NCBI RefSeq assembly: GCF_963678195.1 | Contig: NZ_OY782759.1 | Span: 2,604,001-2,668,000, forward strand | DNA: 64,000 nt | From: an uncultured Hyphomonas sp. | GTDB taxonomy: Bacteria; Pseudomonadota; Alphaproteobacteria; Caulobacterales; Hyphomonadaceae | Direction: 5' to 3' | In this document: piece by piece, positions 1 through 12,000 of the stretch | Position numbering within the stretch: position 1 is the first letter of the stretch | Layout: each line of letters starts with the position of its first letter | Notes under the pieces: model-generated | The model's database searches: none | The model's input: only the letters and a program-made list of their open reading frames with translations | Told to the model about the DNA's origin: nothing | Position numbers and translations under genes: made by a program

Positions 1-1258
1 CCGCCGAAACAAGCGCTTCTTCCAACGCGTCTGCACGCCCGGAACACAGCTCGACCGAGCGCTCTACCAGATCGCAACCGGCAATAATCCGTATACTGCC
101 GGGGCCTCTCGCCATCCGGTGCGGCAAGGCGGTATTGGCCACATAAGCCTGTAGACGCGCCATGGATTGCGAACTTATTTCAGACGAGTCCTGGTCGAAG
201 AAAACCGGCGGCCCGGTCTCTGCCGGCCCTTTAAAGGCGGACTGCACTTTCTCCGACCGCGCCAGGGCGCCGGTCAGCATTCCTGAATATGGCGCCTGCG
301 CGATCAGCTTTTGTGCCGGCCTTTCCGCATCAGGCGCCGGCTTGTTCGCGGTCAACTGATCGATCCGGACCTCAACCAGAGACCGGCTGCGTGATTGCGG
401 GAACGTGTCCAGAAAGGCCTGAAGCAGCGGAACCTCTTCTGTCTGAAACGCTGCCAGCAGCGCCTGGCCCTCAACGGCCGCCTCTGCAGGCTGTTTGCAT
501 CCTGCGAAGCAATAATCCTGCTCTCCGCGCAACCCGCTTTCGATCCATGGCTGTTGCCGTTGTGAGGTCATTTTCTCTACGCGCGTCGCCACGCGCCGGA
601 ACAGGCCCTCCGCCGGCAACCCCGGCTGAGGCAGGTATTGCGACAGTGCCAGAGAGAACGGGCTGTTTCCCTGCTGACCGTCCTCTGCAACCGTGCCGGG
701 GGCAGTTGCATAGGCAATCAATGTCCCCCGAACCCTGGAACTTGGCGCCAGTCCGCCCCCTGCCGACCGGACAGCGGACGGCAAAGGATTGTTTCGGCAC
801 GCGTCCAGAACAATGAAATTGGTCGCGTTCTTCGCCGCATCCAGATCGCGCATGAGCAATCCCAGATTGGGTGCCTGCCGCCACACGTCGGCTTCATTGT
901 AAGCCTCTGCATCGACAGGAATAAGATAATTCAGCCCCTGTGACTGAATGCCATGTCCGGCGAAGTAAAAGAAACCTGTCGCGTCCGGGCCGGCCTCTGT
1001 CAGCCGTTCCCGCATGCGGCCGAACGCATCATTCATTTGCTCCAGCGTGGCATTCTCGAGAATCTCGACATCGAAGCCGAGACCATCAAGAGACGCCGCA
1101 ATGAGTCTGGCGTCGTTCTCAGGATTCTCCAGCTGCCAGCCGGGTGTCTGATATTTGCTGTTGCCAATCACGAGCGCCACTTTGGGCTCAGCAAAGGCTA
1201 TCAAAGGCAATGACAGGCCCGATATCAGGCCCAGCATCAGGAGTGTTAAAAATCTCAT
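1..1258 (-). CDS. Secreted caspase-like (peptidase C14) protein with OmpA-like C-terminus, partial
   Basis: Reading the minus strand from the ATG at 1258 gives 419 open codons that run off the window at base 1, so the C-terminus is missing. Residues 1-23 form a signal peptide (hydrophobic, ending AFA). Residues 25-260 match the caspase/metacaspase-like C14 fold: the start KVALVIGNSKY, the histidine motif FAGHG (His102) and the cysteine motif LDACRNNP (Cys154). Both members of the catalytic dyad are present. After a linker, residues from about 345 (VFFDQDSSEIS) to the edge resemble an OmpA C-terminal peptidoglycan-binding domain (I-A-G-C-D, then a run with R-A-D-A-L-E-E-A-L). Family knowledge suggests a periplasmic protease or scaffold tethered to the wall; the substrate is unknown. 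It is divergent from chvI, sharing a 270-base upstream region. Confidence 0.8.
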   Translation of the reverse strand, partial: MRFLTLLMLGLISGLSLPLIAFAEPKVALVIGNSKYQTPGWQLENPENDARLIAASLDGLGFDVEILENATLEQMNDAFGRMRERLTEAGPDATGFFYFAGHGIQSQGLNYLIPVDAEAYNEADVWRQAPNLGLLMRDLDAAKNATNFIVLDACRNNPLPSAVRSAGGGLAPSSRVRGTLIAYATAPGTVAEDGQQGNSPFSLALSQYLPQPGLPAEGLFRRVATRVEKMTSQRQQPWIESGLRGEQDYCFAGCKQPAEAAVEGQALLAAFQTEEVPLLQAFLDTFPQSRSRSLVEVRIDQLTANKPAPDAERPAQKLIAQAPYSGMLTGALARSEKVQSAFKGPAETGPPVFFDQDSSEISSQSMARLQAYVANTALPHRMARGPGSIRIIAGCDLVERSVELCSGRADALEEALVSA

Positions 1259-1272
1259 CAAACCATCCCAAA

Positions 1273-1288
1273 GGTTGGTTAACCGACC
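1273..1288. promoter_or_regulatory. Dyad upstream of the caspase-like gene
   Basis: GGTTGGTTAACCGACC is a 16-base dyad in which all position pairs are complementary except one T-G pair. It ends 15 bases before the caspase-like start codon (minus strand), inside the region shared with chvI. It looks like an operator or a 5' leader element; the binding protein is unknown. Confidence 0.35.
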
Positions 1289-1527
1289 AGATCAGTCAAC
1301 CGGAGGTATCTGGAAAATGCAAGCCGTGCCGAGTGCCTGCCGCCCGCACGCCCGCTTTTGCCGCAATTGACCTCCAAAGCGCCTTAATGTGAGCAAGCGC
1401 TCGCCCGGTTCACTGCGTTTCATTGCAAGTGTACCTAAGGGAGGCTATTTCCATGACGCGAACCATGTTTCACTCCACAGCTGACCGGCCCCAGACAGGG
1501 CCGAAACTGGCGGACAAGGACCGGACT

Positions 1528-2220
1528 ATGACAACTCTCGCGCTTGTGGACGATGACGAGAACATCGTCGCCTCTCTCAAGATGTTCTTCGAGGCGGAAG
1601 GCTACAATGTCCGCACCTATCATGATGGTGAGGCCGCCCTGCCCGCGCTGACCGAGAACCCGCCGGATATCGCCATCCTCGATGTGAAGATGCCGAAGAT
1701 GGACGGCATGGAACTGCTGCGCCGCCTGCGCCAGACCAGCGAACTGCCGGTGATCTTCCTGACATCGAAGGACGAAGAGATCGACGAGGTGATCGGCTTC
1801 AACATCGGCGCCGACGATTTCGTGCGCAAGCCGTGCTCCAACCGCCTGCTTGCAGAGCGGGTGAAAGCTGTGCTGCGCCGCGCCCGCGGTGGCCAGGCCG
1901 GCCCGGAGGAAGGTGACCACAAGCCGATCGTTCGCGGCAAGCTGACCCTGGACCCGAATCGCCACGCCTGTAACTGGGACGGCCATCCGGTGCGCCTGAC
2001 GGTGACGGAATTCCTGATCCTGCAGGCCCTGGCCCAGCGCCCGGGTTACGTCAAAAGCCGCGACCAGCTGATGGATGCCGCCTATGACGACCAGATCTAT
2101 GTCGACGACCGCACCATCGACAGCCACATCAAGCGGCTTCGCAAGAAGTTCCGCGAAGTGTCGGAAGAATTCGACGCGATCGAAACGCTCTACGGCGTCG
2201 GCTACCGCTACACTGAATAG
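1528..2220 (+). CDS. chvI: Response regulator ChvI (OmpR/PhoB type)
   Basis: A 230-residue response regulator. The receiver domain (1-120) has the acidic pocket DDD at 8-10, phosphoacceptor Asp52 (AILDVKMP), Thr79 and Lys101 (RKP). The C-terminal winged helix (about 135-228) ends in the recognition helix region [16 protein letters not shown]. Sequence and partner gene chvG downstream support ChvI, which in alphaproteobacteria controls envelope and acid-stress genes. I chose the ATG at 1528 because it begins exactly where ChvI homologues begin (TLALVDDDE) and has AAGGA seven bases upstream. An in-frame ATG at 1453 has an even better ribosome site (AAGGGAGG at 1437-1444) and would add 25 residues, so two starts are possible. 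Two genes separate it from the kinase. Confidence 0.88.
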   Translation: MTTLALVDDDENIVASLKMFFEAEGYNVRTYHDGEAALPALTENPPDIAILDVKMPKMDGMELLRRLRQTSELPVIFLTSKDEEIDEVIGFNIGADDFVRKPCSNRLLAERVKAVLRRARGGQAGPEEGDHKPIVRGKLTLDPNRHACNWDGHPVRLTVTEFLILQALAQRPGYVKSRDQLMDAAYDDQIYVDDRTIDSHIKRLRKKFREVSEEFDAIETLYGVGYRYTE

Positions 2221-2223
2221 AGC

Positions 2224-2694
2224 CTAGCCCAGCAGGCCCAGGCGCCAGCTCCAATAGGGCAGCGCCAGGGTCAGCAGGGCAAAGCCGATCCCGATCAGGA
2301 AGATCAGCGGCGAGTAGAAGCGCCGGTTCAGCGACAGAAAGGGCTGTTCCGGCAGCGCCTGCTCGAACGCCGGCAGTACGCCCAGTATGCCCCGCCCCAT
2401 GAAAATCAGCGCGGCCCCGGCCCCGGCGGCGGCAACCAGCCACTTCGACACCGGCACGTGCGCATATCCCCCGAGCACCAGCGCCAGAAAGGCGAAGGCA
2501 AACAGGCTGGCCGCCACGAACAGGCAAGCCATCGTGGAGGGCATTTTCGTGATTCCGCGCCGGCCAACGACCATGCGGGCCAATTGCTGCGCATTGGCGG
2601 CCGGAAAGGTCACGCCCATGCCCCAAAGGGCATGCAACAGACCTGTAATTGCCAGAATTCCGGCGATAACAATCGACAATATGGGTGCGATCAT
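2224..2694 (-). CDS. DUF3995 family membrane protein
   Basis: A 156-residue integral membrane protein with four hydrophobic segments (about 5-25, 50-75, 82-103, 130-152). The GLLHALWG motif in the first helix and a later PSTMACLFVAA stretch fit DUF3995, a family of small membrane proteins of unknown function. The start at 2694 follows a GAGGAC ribosome site; a longer in-frame reading upstream lacks one. It is convergent with chvI, ending four bases from the chvI stop, and separates chvI from the cyclophilin and chvG. Confidence 0.7.
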   Translation of the reverse strand: MIAPILSIVIAGILAITGLLHALWGMGVTFPAANAQQLARMVVGRRGITKMPSTMACLFVAASLFAFAFLALVLGGYAHVPVSKWLVAAAGAGAALIFMGRGILGVLPAFEQALPEQPFLSLNRRFYSPLIFLIGIGFALLTLALPYWSWRLGLLG

Positions 2695-2814
2695 GAGGTC
2701 CTCAGACGTCGCGCGACTTCCTGCCCGGCCGGCACATTCCTGCCGCACGGGCTTGCCGCAATGGGCTTCATTCAATAGCCAGTCTGTAGATTAGCACAAG
2801 GAACAGGAACTCCC

Positions 2815-3279
2815 ATGGCCGACCCTGAAAACACGATCCTCCTCGAAACCTCCCAAGGCAGCGTCACGATTGAGCTGCGCCCGGACCTGGCCCCCGGCCA
2901 TGTTGAGCGGATCAAGGAACTTGCCCGTGAAGGCTTTTATGACGGTATCGTCTTCCACCGCGTGATTCCGGGCTTCATGGCCCAGGTCGGCTGTCCGAAA
3001 GGCACCGGCATGGGCGGCTCCGACAAGCCGGACCTGAAAGCCGAGTTCAATGCAGAGCCGCATGTTCGCGGCACCTGCTCCATGGCCCGCACCTCGGCGC
3101 CGCATTCGGCCAACAGCCAGTTCTTCATCTGCTTCGACGATGCCAGCTTCCTCAACGGGCAATACACCGTCTGGGGCAAGGTGACTGAAGGCATGGACGT
3201 GGTCGACCAGCTGGCCAAGGGCGAGCCGCCGCGCAATCCGGACAAGATCGTCTCCATGCGCGTCGCTGCCGACGCCTGA
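2815..3279 (+). CDS. Peptidyl-prolyl cis-trans isomerase, cyclophilin type
   Basis: A 154-residue single-domain cyclophilin that catalyses proline cis-trans isomerisation in proteins. The catalytic signature FHRVIPGFMAQVG carries the active-site Arg; the later pieces SANSQFFIC and FLNGQYTVWGKV complete the fold. There is no signal peptide, so it should be cytoplasmic, as for PpiB. It lies 25 bases upstream of chvG on the same strand and is probably cotranscribed with it. Confidence 0.92.
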   Translation: MADPENTILLETSQGSVTIELRPDLAPGHVERIKELAREGFYDGIVFHRVIPGFMAQVGCPKGTGMGGSDKPDLKAEFNAEPHVRGTCSMARTSAPHSANSQFFICFDDASFLNGQYTVWGKVTEGMDVVDQLAKGEPPRNPDKIVSMRVAADA

Positions 3280-3304
3280 TCTGGCGCAAGCCTGAAAGAT
3301 CCGC

Positions 3305-4915
3305 ATGGCCGGTAAGGACAAGACACGTAAGACACCGCGCGCCGGACTGAACAGTTCGGTCGTGTTCGGCAGCCGTATCGCGCGGCTGATTTTCGCGTCG
3401 AACCTTGCCGGCCTTGCCATTCTCATCATCGGGGCGATGGTCCTGAACGAGATGCGGGCGGGCTTCGTCGTCTCGAAGAAGCAGGACCTTGTCGCCCAGG
3501 CGCAGATCTTCACCAGCCTGCTGGGCGACGATGCCACCACACCCCAGCCTGCGCTGGACGTGGACGCCGCCCGGCAAACCATCGTCCGCCTGAACCTGCC
3601 TGAACGGGTACGCGCGCGCATCTACCTGCCCGACGGCGAAATGGTGGGCGACAGCTTCTACCTTTCCGAACGGGTGGATGTGGACGCCCTGCCGCCGCTA
3701 CGCGAGCCCGGCCGGGTGGCCCGCTGGGGGCGGAACCTGTCGGAATGGGCGAGCCATGTGTTCGGCCCGATCATGCCGCGCCGCTCTTCCGATGCGGTCC
3801 GCACACAGACCTTCGAGGAAGAGTTCGACACGGCCGTCGAGGGCGGCGAAGCGGCGAGCCAGCGCTTCAACGACCGCGGCCAGCGCATCATTTCCGTGTC
3901 CATGCCCATCCAGCGCGTCTCTGCTGTGGTCGGCGTGCTGACGCTGGAATCCTCTGACATCGACGAGATCATCCGCGCCGAGCGGGCGGCGCTGCTACCC
4001 TTTATCGGCGTCGCGGTGCTGGTCGCCTTCATCACCTCCGTCCTGCTGACGCTGGGCATCGCGCGGCCGCTGCGCCGGCTGGCGGTGGCGGCAGACCGTA
4101 TCCGCGCAGGCGCCTCGGAACGGATCAACGTGCCAGCCCTGTCCGCCCGAAAGGATGAGATCGGCGACCTTGCCACCTCCATGCAGGGCATGACCGAGGC
4201 GCTGATCGAACGCATCCAGGCCAATGAGCAATTCGCCGCCGATGTGGCGCACGAACTGAAAAACCCGCTGACCTCCATCCGCTCCGCCATCGAAACGCTG
4301 GAGAGCGTGAAGGAAAACCCGGAACTGACGGAGAAGCTACGCGGCGTCATCGCGCAGGATGTGAAGCGCCTCGACCGCCTGATCACCGACATCTCCAATG
4401 CCTCCCGTCTCGAAGCGGAAATGACCCGCGTGCCGAACGAGCAGATCGACATTGCCCGCTTCGTTCAGGATGTGGTCAGCACCTATGACTCGCTGGCCAT
4501 CGATGAGGGGGCGGTGACCGTCTCCTTCCATGACGCGACCATGGGCGGGCGCCTGCTGGTGCAGGGCCGTGAGGGGCCGCTCGGCCAGGTGATCCGGAAC
4601 CTGATCGACAATGCCCGCTCCTTCTCGCCGCCGCGCGCGGTGGTGGACGTGACGCTGGACCAGACCAATGACGGCCCGCAAACCATCGCCCGCATCAAAG
4701 TGGAAGACACCGGCCCCGGCATCCCGCCCGACAAGCTGGAAACGATCTTCAGCCGCTTCTACACAGACCGCCCGAAAGGCACCGCCTTCGGCAACAATTC
4801 CGGCCTCGGCCTCTCCATCGTGAAACAGATCATCGCCACCCATCGCGGCAAGGTCTGGGCCGAAAACCGCGACGGCGGCGGGGCACGGTTCTGCGTGGAT
4901 TTGCCGGCGATCTGA
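3305..4915 (+). CDS. chvG: Sensor histidine kinase ChvG
   Basis: A 536-residue membrane kinase. A basic cytoplasmic N-terminus precedes TM1 (about 26-48), then a periplasmic sensor domain (49-230), TM2 (about 231-252), a HAMP linker (253-305), the HisKA helix with His316 (DVAHELKNPLTSIRSA) and an HATPase domain with N-box LIDNARSFS, G1 VEDTGPGIP and G2 NSGLGLSIV. The N-terminal layout matches ChvG/ExoS, partner of ChvI. In many alphaproteobacteria an HPr kinase and PTS genes follow; here the gene is followed by a terminator, so that linkage is absent. Cotranscribed with the cyclophilin just upstream. Confidence 0.88.
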   Translation: MAGKDKTRKTPRAGLNSSVVFGSRIARLIFASNLAGLAILIIGAMVLNEMRAGFVVSKKQDLVAQAQIFTSLLGDDATTPQPALDVDAARQTIVRLNLPERVRARIYLPDGEMVGDSFYLSERVDVDALPPLREPGRVARWGRNLSEWASHVFGPIMPRRSSDAVRTQTFEEEFDTAVEGGEAASQRFNDRGQRIISVSMPIQRVSAVVGVLTLESSDIDEIIRAERAALLPFIGVAVLVAFITSVLLTLGIARPLRRLAVAADRIRAGASERINVPALSARKDEIGDLATSMQGMTEALIERIQANEQFAADVAHELKNPLTSIRSAIETLESVKENPELTEKLRGVIAQDVKRLDRLITDISNASRLEAEMTRVPNEQIDIARFVQDVVSTYDSLAIDEGAVTVSFHDATMGGRLLVQGREGPLGQVIRNLIDNARSFSPPRAVVDVTLDQTNDGPQTIARIKVEDTGPGIPPDKLETIFSRFYTDRPKGTAFGNNSGLGLSIVKQIIATHRGKVWAENRDGGGARFCVDLPAI

Positions 4916-4921
4916 GGCAAC

Positions 4922-4956
4922 AAAAAAGCCCCCGCAATCGCAGGGGCTTTTCTTTA
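4922..4956. terminator. Bidirectional terminator between chvG and acs
   Basis: A run of six A, stem GCCCC (4928-4932) paired with GGGGC (4943-4947), then TTTTCTTT. It fits an intrinsic terminator for chvG on the plus strand and, through the A run, for acs on the minus strand. Confidence 0.8.
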
Positions 4957-4972
4957 TCCGATCAGAGCTGTG

Positions 4973-6922
<1,950 letters not shown>

Positions 6923-6960
6923 GGTCGTTTCCTCGTAGGGCATGAAATTTCGTCCTGATG

Positions 6961-8256
6961 TCAGAATGCATATTTGGTGGAGAAGGTGAAGCGGCTGATC
7001 GACCCATCCGCCCCCGATTCCACTTCACGAATGCCGTGAAGCAGCTCGACACCGACGGTCACTTTCGGGGCAATGTCCCACAAAACAGCGCCATAAGCCG
7101 ACTGGACGGACTTTGTCGTGACGTTCGCCGGGAGGTAGTTCGGATTGTCGACGAAGAGGCCCGAATAACCGACATTGAAGCGCGCCGTTTCGCCGAACGG
7201 ATGGCGCCAGGCGATCAGGCCGCCATAGCTGGGGATCGCTTCCAGCTTGCCGTTCGGATCGAGCGCCGTGGAGCGGCTGGCCGCCAGACCGACATAGCGT
7301 CCGATCCCCTCGCCGCCGACAAGATTGAAGCGGATATCGTCTTTCTCGCCGGCTTTCACCTTGCCCGAAACGCTGACGCCATAACCGAAGGTCTCATCCT
7401 CCGACGCGCCGAAATCCGCGCGCAGCTGGCGGGCGATGCCGGCCACGGAGACATTGCCGTAATCGCCGGTGAAATTGTAGCGGGCGACAATGTCCGGAAT
7501 GAGGTTCTCATCCCGCGAGCCGGCGTTCAGCGTGGTCGTGTTCGGGTTCTCCAGGGCGAACATCCAGTTGCCCTTGGTGTAGCGGATCTGAGGCTGGCGG
7601 ATGAACACCATGCCGTCCGACAGGATCAGGAAGCTCGCGCTCTCCGGAATGGCGGATGTGTTCTGAAAGGTCGACCATTCCTGGCCTGCCAGCCAGTTGC
7701 CATACTTCACAAAGGCCCGGCGCAGTCGCGGCGAATAGGAATTAGAAACCAGCTCATTGCCCTGGCCGGAGCCGAGGAAATCAAGTTCGATATAGCCCTG
7801 AACCGTGTCCTCTCCCACAGGCTTCGAGGCTGAGAGGAAGAAGCGGGAGGATTCGGCTGTGAAGTCGGTAAAGTCGGTCCCCTCCCCGCCGATCGGCGTG
7901 GCGCCCGGAATGTAGAAGTCCCGCGCGATAGACCCCGACGCGATCCCCCCATCGCTGAGCGATGTCGCGTGAACATCGAGGTCGACGATGCCGCCGAATT
8001 TGAGCGTCGTATCGCCGACGAGGAAACCGTCCGTCTTCGGAGCCGCTGCTGCAGGCGCGGCCTGTACCGCCACCGTCTCGATCCGGACGATATCGGCATC
8101 TGTGTCCGCTTTTTCGGCGGCAAGCTCTGCTTTCAGGTCGGCGACCATGGCCTCCAGCGCGGCGATACGTTCCTCGACTGTCTGCTCTGCATTTGCCGCC
8201 AGCGCCATGACTGCAACGGACGCCGTCAGAAATAAACCTTTAATTGACCTTGGCAT
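6961..8256 (-). CDS. DcaP-like outer membrane porin
   Basis: A 431-residue secreted protein. Residues 1-23 are a signal peptide (cleavage after ANA); a short coiled coil follows ([19 protein letters not shown]), then a beta-barrel-type sequence with alternating polar and apolar residues ending in the outer-membrane signature aromatic Phe (TKYAF). The coiled coil plus barrel architecture is that of DcaP-like trimeric porins, which pass small organic acids. The start at 8256 follows GGAGGAAAC. Upstream of acs in the same orientation, it plausibly provides acetate or dicarboxylate entry; the substrate is inferred from position only. Confidence 0.8.
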   Translation of the reverse strand: MPRSIKGLFLTASVAVMALAANAEQTVEERIAALEAMVADLKAELAAEKADTDADIVRIETVAVQAAPAAAAPKTDGFLVGDTTLKFGGIVDLDVHATSLSDGGIASGSIARDFYIPGATPIGGEGTDFTDFTAESSRFFLSASKPVGEDTVQGYIELDFLGSGQGNELVSNSYSPRLRRAFVKYGNWLAGQEWSTFQNTSAIPESASFLILSDGMVFIRQPQIRYTKGNWMFALENPNTTTLNAGSRDENLIPDIVARYNFTGDYGNVSVAGIARQLRADFGASEDETFGYGVSVSGKVKAGEKDDIRFNLVGGEGIGRYVGLAASRSTALDPNGKLEAIPSYGGLIAWRHPFGETARFNVGYSGLFVDNPNYLPANVTTKSVQSAYGAVLWDIAPKVTVGVELLHGIREVESGADGSISRFTFSTKYAF

Positions 8257-8440
8257 TAGTTTCCTCCCATGCCTTATTATTTCCAGGGAGTATCCTTCCG
8301 GCGGGCAGAGGCCGCTATTGGCCATTGGTGCTACGACAAAAGTCTAATGCTGCTCGACATCCCTTTCCGCTGGGGTATGGTTCTCCCGACAAGTCGCAGA
8401 CTGCGGATCAGGAAATCCGCGGCGCCGGGGAGGCTGAAGT
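8257..8440. promoter_or_regulatory. Divergent promoter region, porin-acs / crbR
   Basis: These 184 bases separate the minus-strand porin-acs unit from the plus-strand LuxR-type regulator. It must hold both promoters and is the likely target for the regulator encoded next door. I could not identify convincing -35/-10 pairs or a repeated binding motif by eye. Confidence 0.4.
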
Positions 8441-9073
8441 ATGGGACTGGTTCCGACCGTCCTGATCGTGGACGATCACCCATTGTTCCGTGACGCGCTC
8501 GAAGCAGCGCTGGGCACGGCATTTCCCGATGGCGCGACAGCGCACCACGCCAGCAGCCTGGCCGAGGCGCTTTCCCGGATAAAGGAACAGTCCTTCGACC
8601 TGATCCTTCTGGACCTGACCCTTGGCGATACGCAGGAATTCGACGGGCTGACGCGGATGATGGCTGCCGGGCCGGGCTGTCCGATCGTCGTCGTGTCGGC
8701 AACGGACGCGCCGCAGGCCTTTGGCACGGCCCGGGTGCTGGGCGCAGCAGGCTACCTGCCCAAGAGCATGTCGATGGAAGACCTCTCCGCCGCCCTCGCC
8801 ACGGCGCTGGATGGCGGGCAATGGTTCCCGCCTGACGATCCCGCCGCCAATGCCGGGCGGGAGGAACTCCTGGCTCGTGTGGCCGACCTGACCCCTGCCC
8901 AGCGCAAGGTCCTCTCCGGGCTCAATGACGGCCTGCTGAACAAGCAAATCGCCTATGAGATGGATATTTCGGTCGCCACGGTGAAAGCGCACATGACGGC
9001 GATCTTCCGCAAACTGGGCGCCAACAACCGGACCCAGGCGCTGCTGATCTTTAAGGAAGCCACATCGCTCTGA
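8441..9073 (+). CDS. crbR: LuxR/NarL-type response regulator, CrbR-like
   Basis: A 210-residue regulator with a receiver domain (DDH at 11-13, Asp58 in LILLDLTLGD, Ser/Thr switch in VVVSATD, Lys in YLPKSMS) and a C-terminal LuxR helix-turn-helix (about 145-208; LTPAQRKVLSGL, then NKQIAYEMDISVATVKAH). The ribosome site is GGGGAGG. Divergent from porin-acs and convergent with the SSF-type hybrid kinase. That arrangement matches CrbS/CrbR, the acetate-switch system that activates acs in Vibrio and Pseudomonas; the name rests on this context and the domain pairing. Confidence 0.8.
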   Translation: MGLVPTVLIVDDHPLFRDALEAALGTAFPDGATAHHASSLAEALSRIKEQSFDLILLDLTLGDTQEFDGLTRMMAAGPGCPIVVVSATDAPQAFGTARVLGAAGYLPKSMSMEDLSAALATALDGGQWFPPDDPAANAGREELLARVADLTPAQRKVLSGLNDGLLNKQIAYEMDISVATVKAHMTAIFRKLGANNRTQALLIFKEATSL

Positions 9074-9081
9074 GCCTGCGC

Positions 9082-12000
9082 TCAGGCGGAAACGTTCTGC
9101 GCCAACCCCTCCAGGAAACGGCGGATATCGTCCGGCGCGGCAGGTTTGCGCAACATGGCGACCCCGTCGATGCCGGCCTGCATCCGCACCGCGTCGTTCG
9201 ATGCGGCGGTCAGCAGAAGCACATTGCCCGGCGCTGACAGTTTCGACCGGCTCATGGCGATCAGGTCAAAGCCATCGACAGCGTCCTGCAGGTTGAGGTC
9301 CGCGATCAGCGCATCGAACGGCTCGGCACCCAGCCAGGCCTGTGCCTCGGCAGCAGAGCGCGCGCCGCGCACCTGACAGCCCCATCCGGTGAGCAATGCG
9401 GTCATGCCATCCACGATGGCGGCTTCATCGTCCACCACCAGAACTTTCAGATTGGCAAGGCTGACCGGCTTCGGCGCAGCGCTCTTCGGAACGGTGCGCT
9501 TGCGCTTGCCGGACTTGGCCGCCAGCGGAACCGTCACGGAAAAGACGCTGCCACGGCCGGGCACCGAACGGATATTGATGTCAGCCTCCATCAGGTCGGC
9601 AAGGCGTTTGGACACCGGCAGGCCGAGGCCCGCGCCCCGGATGCCTGTATTGTCGGTATCCTCGAAGCGCCGGAACTCCTCGAACACCAGCGGCAAACTG
9701 TCTGCGGGAATGCCCGGCCCCGTATCCCACACCTCGATCCGCGCCATGTTTCCACGCCGCCGCGCCCCGACCAGCACCGCGCCTTCGCGCGTATAGCGCC
9801 GGGCGTTGGAGATGAAGTTGCGCAGGATGCTCTTCAGGAAGTCCGGGTCTGCCTCCACGACAAGGCTGGTGGGCGCAATGCGGATGCCGATCCCTGCCTG
9901 CTCTGCCATCGGCATGGCCTCTTCCACCAGATCCTCCAGCAAGGGGCCAATGGGCAGCTGCGCTGGCTTCGGCGCAATGCTGCCATGGTCGAGACGGGAT
10001 ATGTCCAGCAGGCCGCGGATCAGCTCGTCCGCAGACTGAATGGCTTTGTCCGCACGGGAGACGAGCCCCTGCCCCTGATCGTCCGCCCGGATGGAGCCAA
10101 GGAACAGGCGCGCGGCGTTCAGCGGCTGCAGCAGATCGTGGCTCGCCGCCGCCAGGAAACGTGTCTTGGAAGCATTCGCCCCTTCGGCATCGCGGCGGGC
10201 AAGATCCAGATCCTGCGCCATGTCTTCAAGGTCCTGCGTGCGTTCGCGAACCCGTGTCTCCAGCGTTTCGTTTGCCTCGATCAGGGCGCGTTCGCGCAGC
10301 TTGTCTTCCGTGATGTCGGTGAAGGTCGTGACATAGCCGCCGCCCGGCGTCGGGTTGCCGACGATACGCAGGAAGCGCCCATCGGGATTGCGCCGTTCAT
10401 AAGTGTGCTGGCGCCCCGCCTTCATGTGCGCCACACGGCGATGGGCCTCTTCTGCCGGATCGCCATCGATCCAGCCGGACTTCAGATTGTGTTCAATCAG
10501 TTTCGACACCGGCGTGCCGACGGCCACGAGATCGTTCGGGTAATGGAACAGGTCCAGATAAGCGGTGTTCCACGCGACAAGGCGCTGGTCTGAATCCACC
10601 ACCGATATCCCCTGCGAGATATTCTCCAGCATGGATTGCAGCATGTGCCGGTCGAACCGCTCGGCCTGGGTCTTGTGGTCCAGCATGGAGAGCACATCGC
10701 GCAGGGCGACCTGGTTGCCACCGATGGCGGAGGCCAGCACGACCCGGGCCGACGAAGCGCCCAGCGCCGAGGCGAGCAACCGTTCCGTCCGCTGAACAAG
10801 CCCCCAGTCCGCCGGGCCATCACCGGATGCGGGCACGCCGGAGACCCGCCCGAAATCCGCAAAAGCGTGTTCCACGGCTTCAGGGTTCAGGAAACGTGAG
10901 GCCAGCGTCTTCAGCCCGTTAGGTGTTACCGCCGCAACAGGGTCAGCCGAGCCGGGATCCGTCTGGCCGCGCGGCTCCGGGTCACCGACAAAGACAGAGG
11001 ACTGGACCCGGTCGCGCAGACGCTCGCGCGCGCGCAGCGACAGGATGATATAGGCGGCGATATTGGCACCAAGGCTCCACACGACGCCATGGATCAGGCT
11101 GTCATCGAAACGCGCCCCCAGCAGGGCATGCGGATCCAGCCAGCCCGGCACGGCGGCCGCCATCGGGTCATGCTGCAGGATCGCCGGCAGGAACAGCGTA
11201 TAGGCCCAGAGCCCCATCCCGAGCACCAGCCCCCAGACGACCCCTGCCCGCCGACCGCTGCGCCAGTAGACGCCGCCGATCAGGCCCGGCGCGAACTGGG
11301 CCGCCGCAGCAAAGGAGAGGAGGCCGATCTGCGCCAGCGCTTCGCCCGTCCCGGCCAGCCGGTAATAGCCATAGGCGCAGAGCACGATGACGATGATCAC
11401 GCCCCGGCGGATCATCGTCAGGCGCGCGCCGGAATTGCCACCCAGACTGGAGAAGCGGCCGGTCTGCATCACCGCCGGCACGATCAGGTCATTCGTCACC
11501 ATGGTGGAGAGCGCCACGCTGGAGACGATCACCATGCCGGTCGCCGCCGAGAAACCGCCCAGGAAGACGAACAGGGCCAGCAAACCATTGTCATGCGCCA
11601 GCGGCAGGTCGAGCACGAAGAGGTCCGGCGGGACGTCACCGCCCAAAGTCGACAGGCCCGCGATCGTGATCGGGATCACCACCGCGCTGGTCAGGGCGAG
11701 ATAGGCCACGAACACGATCCGCGCGGTCTTCACCTCGCGCCGGTCCCGCCGCTCGATCACCGCGACGTGGAACTGGCGCGGCAGGCAGATAATCGCGCAC
11801 ATGGACAGGATCGTGGTCGTGATCATCCGCTGTGACAGGACGCCCCCCGAAAAAGGCTCGGTCGCATGCGCCGGCACCTGGATGTCCGGCGATGTGATCA
11901 GCGACAGGGAGAGCGCGGCAACGGCCACCAGGGCGACGATCTTGATGACCGCCTCCAGCGCCAGCACCTGCATCAGACCGGCATTGCGGCGTGTCGCGTC

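Noticed and set aside
1435-2127. Long minus-strand frame opposite chvI
   Set aside because: A codon-bias shadow of the GC-rich chvI gene; no domain and no ribosome site.
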